Below are positions 5,583-5,747 of a stretch of 5,747 nucleotides of DNA, piece by piece. Source of the stretch: Thermoleophilaceae bacterium (GTDB taxonomy: Bacteria; Actinomycetota; Thermoleophilia; Solirubrobacterales; Thermoleophilaceae); contig JACCYP010000146.1 in NCBI GenBank assembly GCA_013696425.1, forward strand, positions 1 to 5,747, given 5' to 3'. Every line of letters starts with the position of its first letter. Within the stretch, counting starts at the first letter, position 1. The position numbers and the translations under genes are program-made. Under the pieces are notes generated by a model that had not been told where the DNA came from, ran no database searches, and worked only from the letters and a program-made list of their open reading frames with translations.

Positions 5583-5747
5583 GTGAGCGAAGCCGCCACG
5601 CTCGACCGCCTCGAACTGCTCTCCCAGGGCAAGGTCCGCGACATCTACGCGCACGGCGAGGACCGCCTGCTGCTGGTCGCCACGGACCGGATCTCCACCT
5701 ACGACGTCGTCCACCCGACGCCGATCCCGGACAAGGGCAAGGTGCTC
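5583..5747 (+). CDS. purC: SAICAR synthetase (phosphoribosylaminoimidazole-succinocarboxamide synthase), N-terminal part
   Basis: Only the first 55 codons are in the window. PurC condenses CAIR with aspartate using ATP to give SAICAR, step 7, between the PurE and PurB steps. The N-terminus shows the family text: ELLSQGKVRDIY (11-22), the glycine-lysine ATP-binding strand; LLLVATDRISTYDVV (29-43), where most family members read DRISAYD or DRISAFD; and PTPIPDKGKVL (45-55), a near-invariant PurC motif. GTG at 5583 is chosen because it is the nearest in-frame start and gives the usual short lead before GKVRD. There is no clear ribosome binding site beyond an AGGG touching the GTG, but an extended -10-like motif lies just upstream, so the mRNA may be leaderless. 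It is 79 nt from purB, the widest gap in the cluster. Further pur genes (purS, purQ, purL) may follow outside the window; that is a guess from other actinobacteria. Confidence 0.94.
   Translation, partial: MSEAATLDRLELLSQGKVRDIYAHGEDRLLLVATDRISTYDVVHPTPIPDKGKVL

Overview
The window is a very GC-rich stretch (roughly 70% GC by eye) that is almost completely coding. Half of its eight genes use GTG or TTG starts, and junctions are tight or overlapping. Composition, gene content and the style of the secreted protein suggest an actinobacterium, perhaps of the class Thermoleophilia (Solirubrobacterales/Gaiellales type). This placement is an inference from sequence flavour and was not tested by search.

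Left arm, minus strand (1-2058): three genes are read leftwards from a divergent start near 2058. In order of transcription they are a small secreted beta-rich protein with two cysteines (1432-2058), a class I SAM methyltransferase whose C-terminal half resembles METTL7-type enzymes (815-1435), and a FAD-linked oxidase of the berberine-bridge type with a probable Tat signal (1-806, cut by the window edge). The first two genes overlap by 4 nt (GTGA) and the last two are 8 nt apart, so they look like one operon. Its function is unknown.

Middle (2059-2113): a 55-nt divergent intergenic region must hold the promoters for both arms.

Right arm, plus strand (2114-5747): a GYD-domain protein (2114-2395) is followed by purine biosynthesis genes purD (2449-3738), purE (3738-4223), purB (4220-5503) and the first 55 codons of purC (5583 onward). 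PurD makes GAR (step 2), PurE makes CAIR (step 6), PurC makes SAICAR (step 7), and PurB acts at step 8 and again in AMP synthesis. purD-purE-purB are joined by overlaps. purC is set off by 79 nt holding a hairpin plus T-run and an extended -10-like motif next to its GTG start, so it may have its own, leaderless transcript.

Most of the right arm is ordinary metabolism. The points worth a second look are the unusual PurE (a normally invariant His replaced by Ala, no C-terminal tail, no adjacent purK), the GYD gene at the head of the pur cluster, the 4-nt TTGA starts, and the uncharacterised secreted protein/methyltransferase/oxidase operon. I see no mobile element, CRISPR array, tRNA or rRNA gene.
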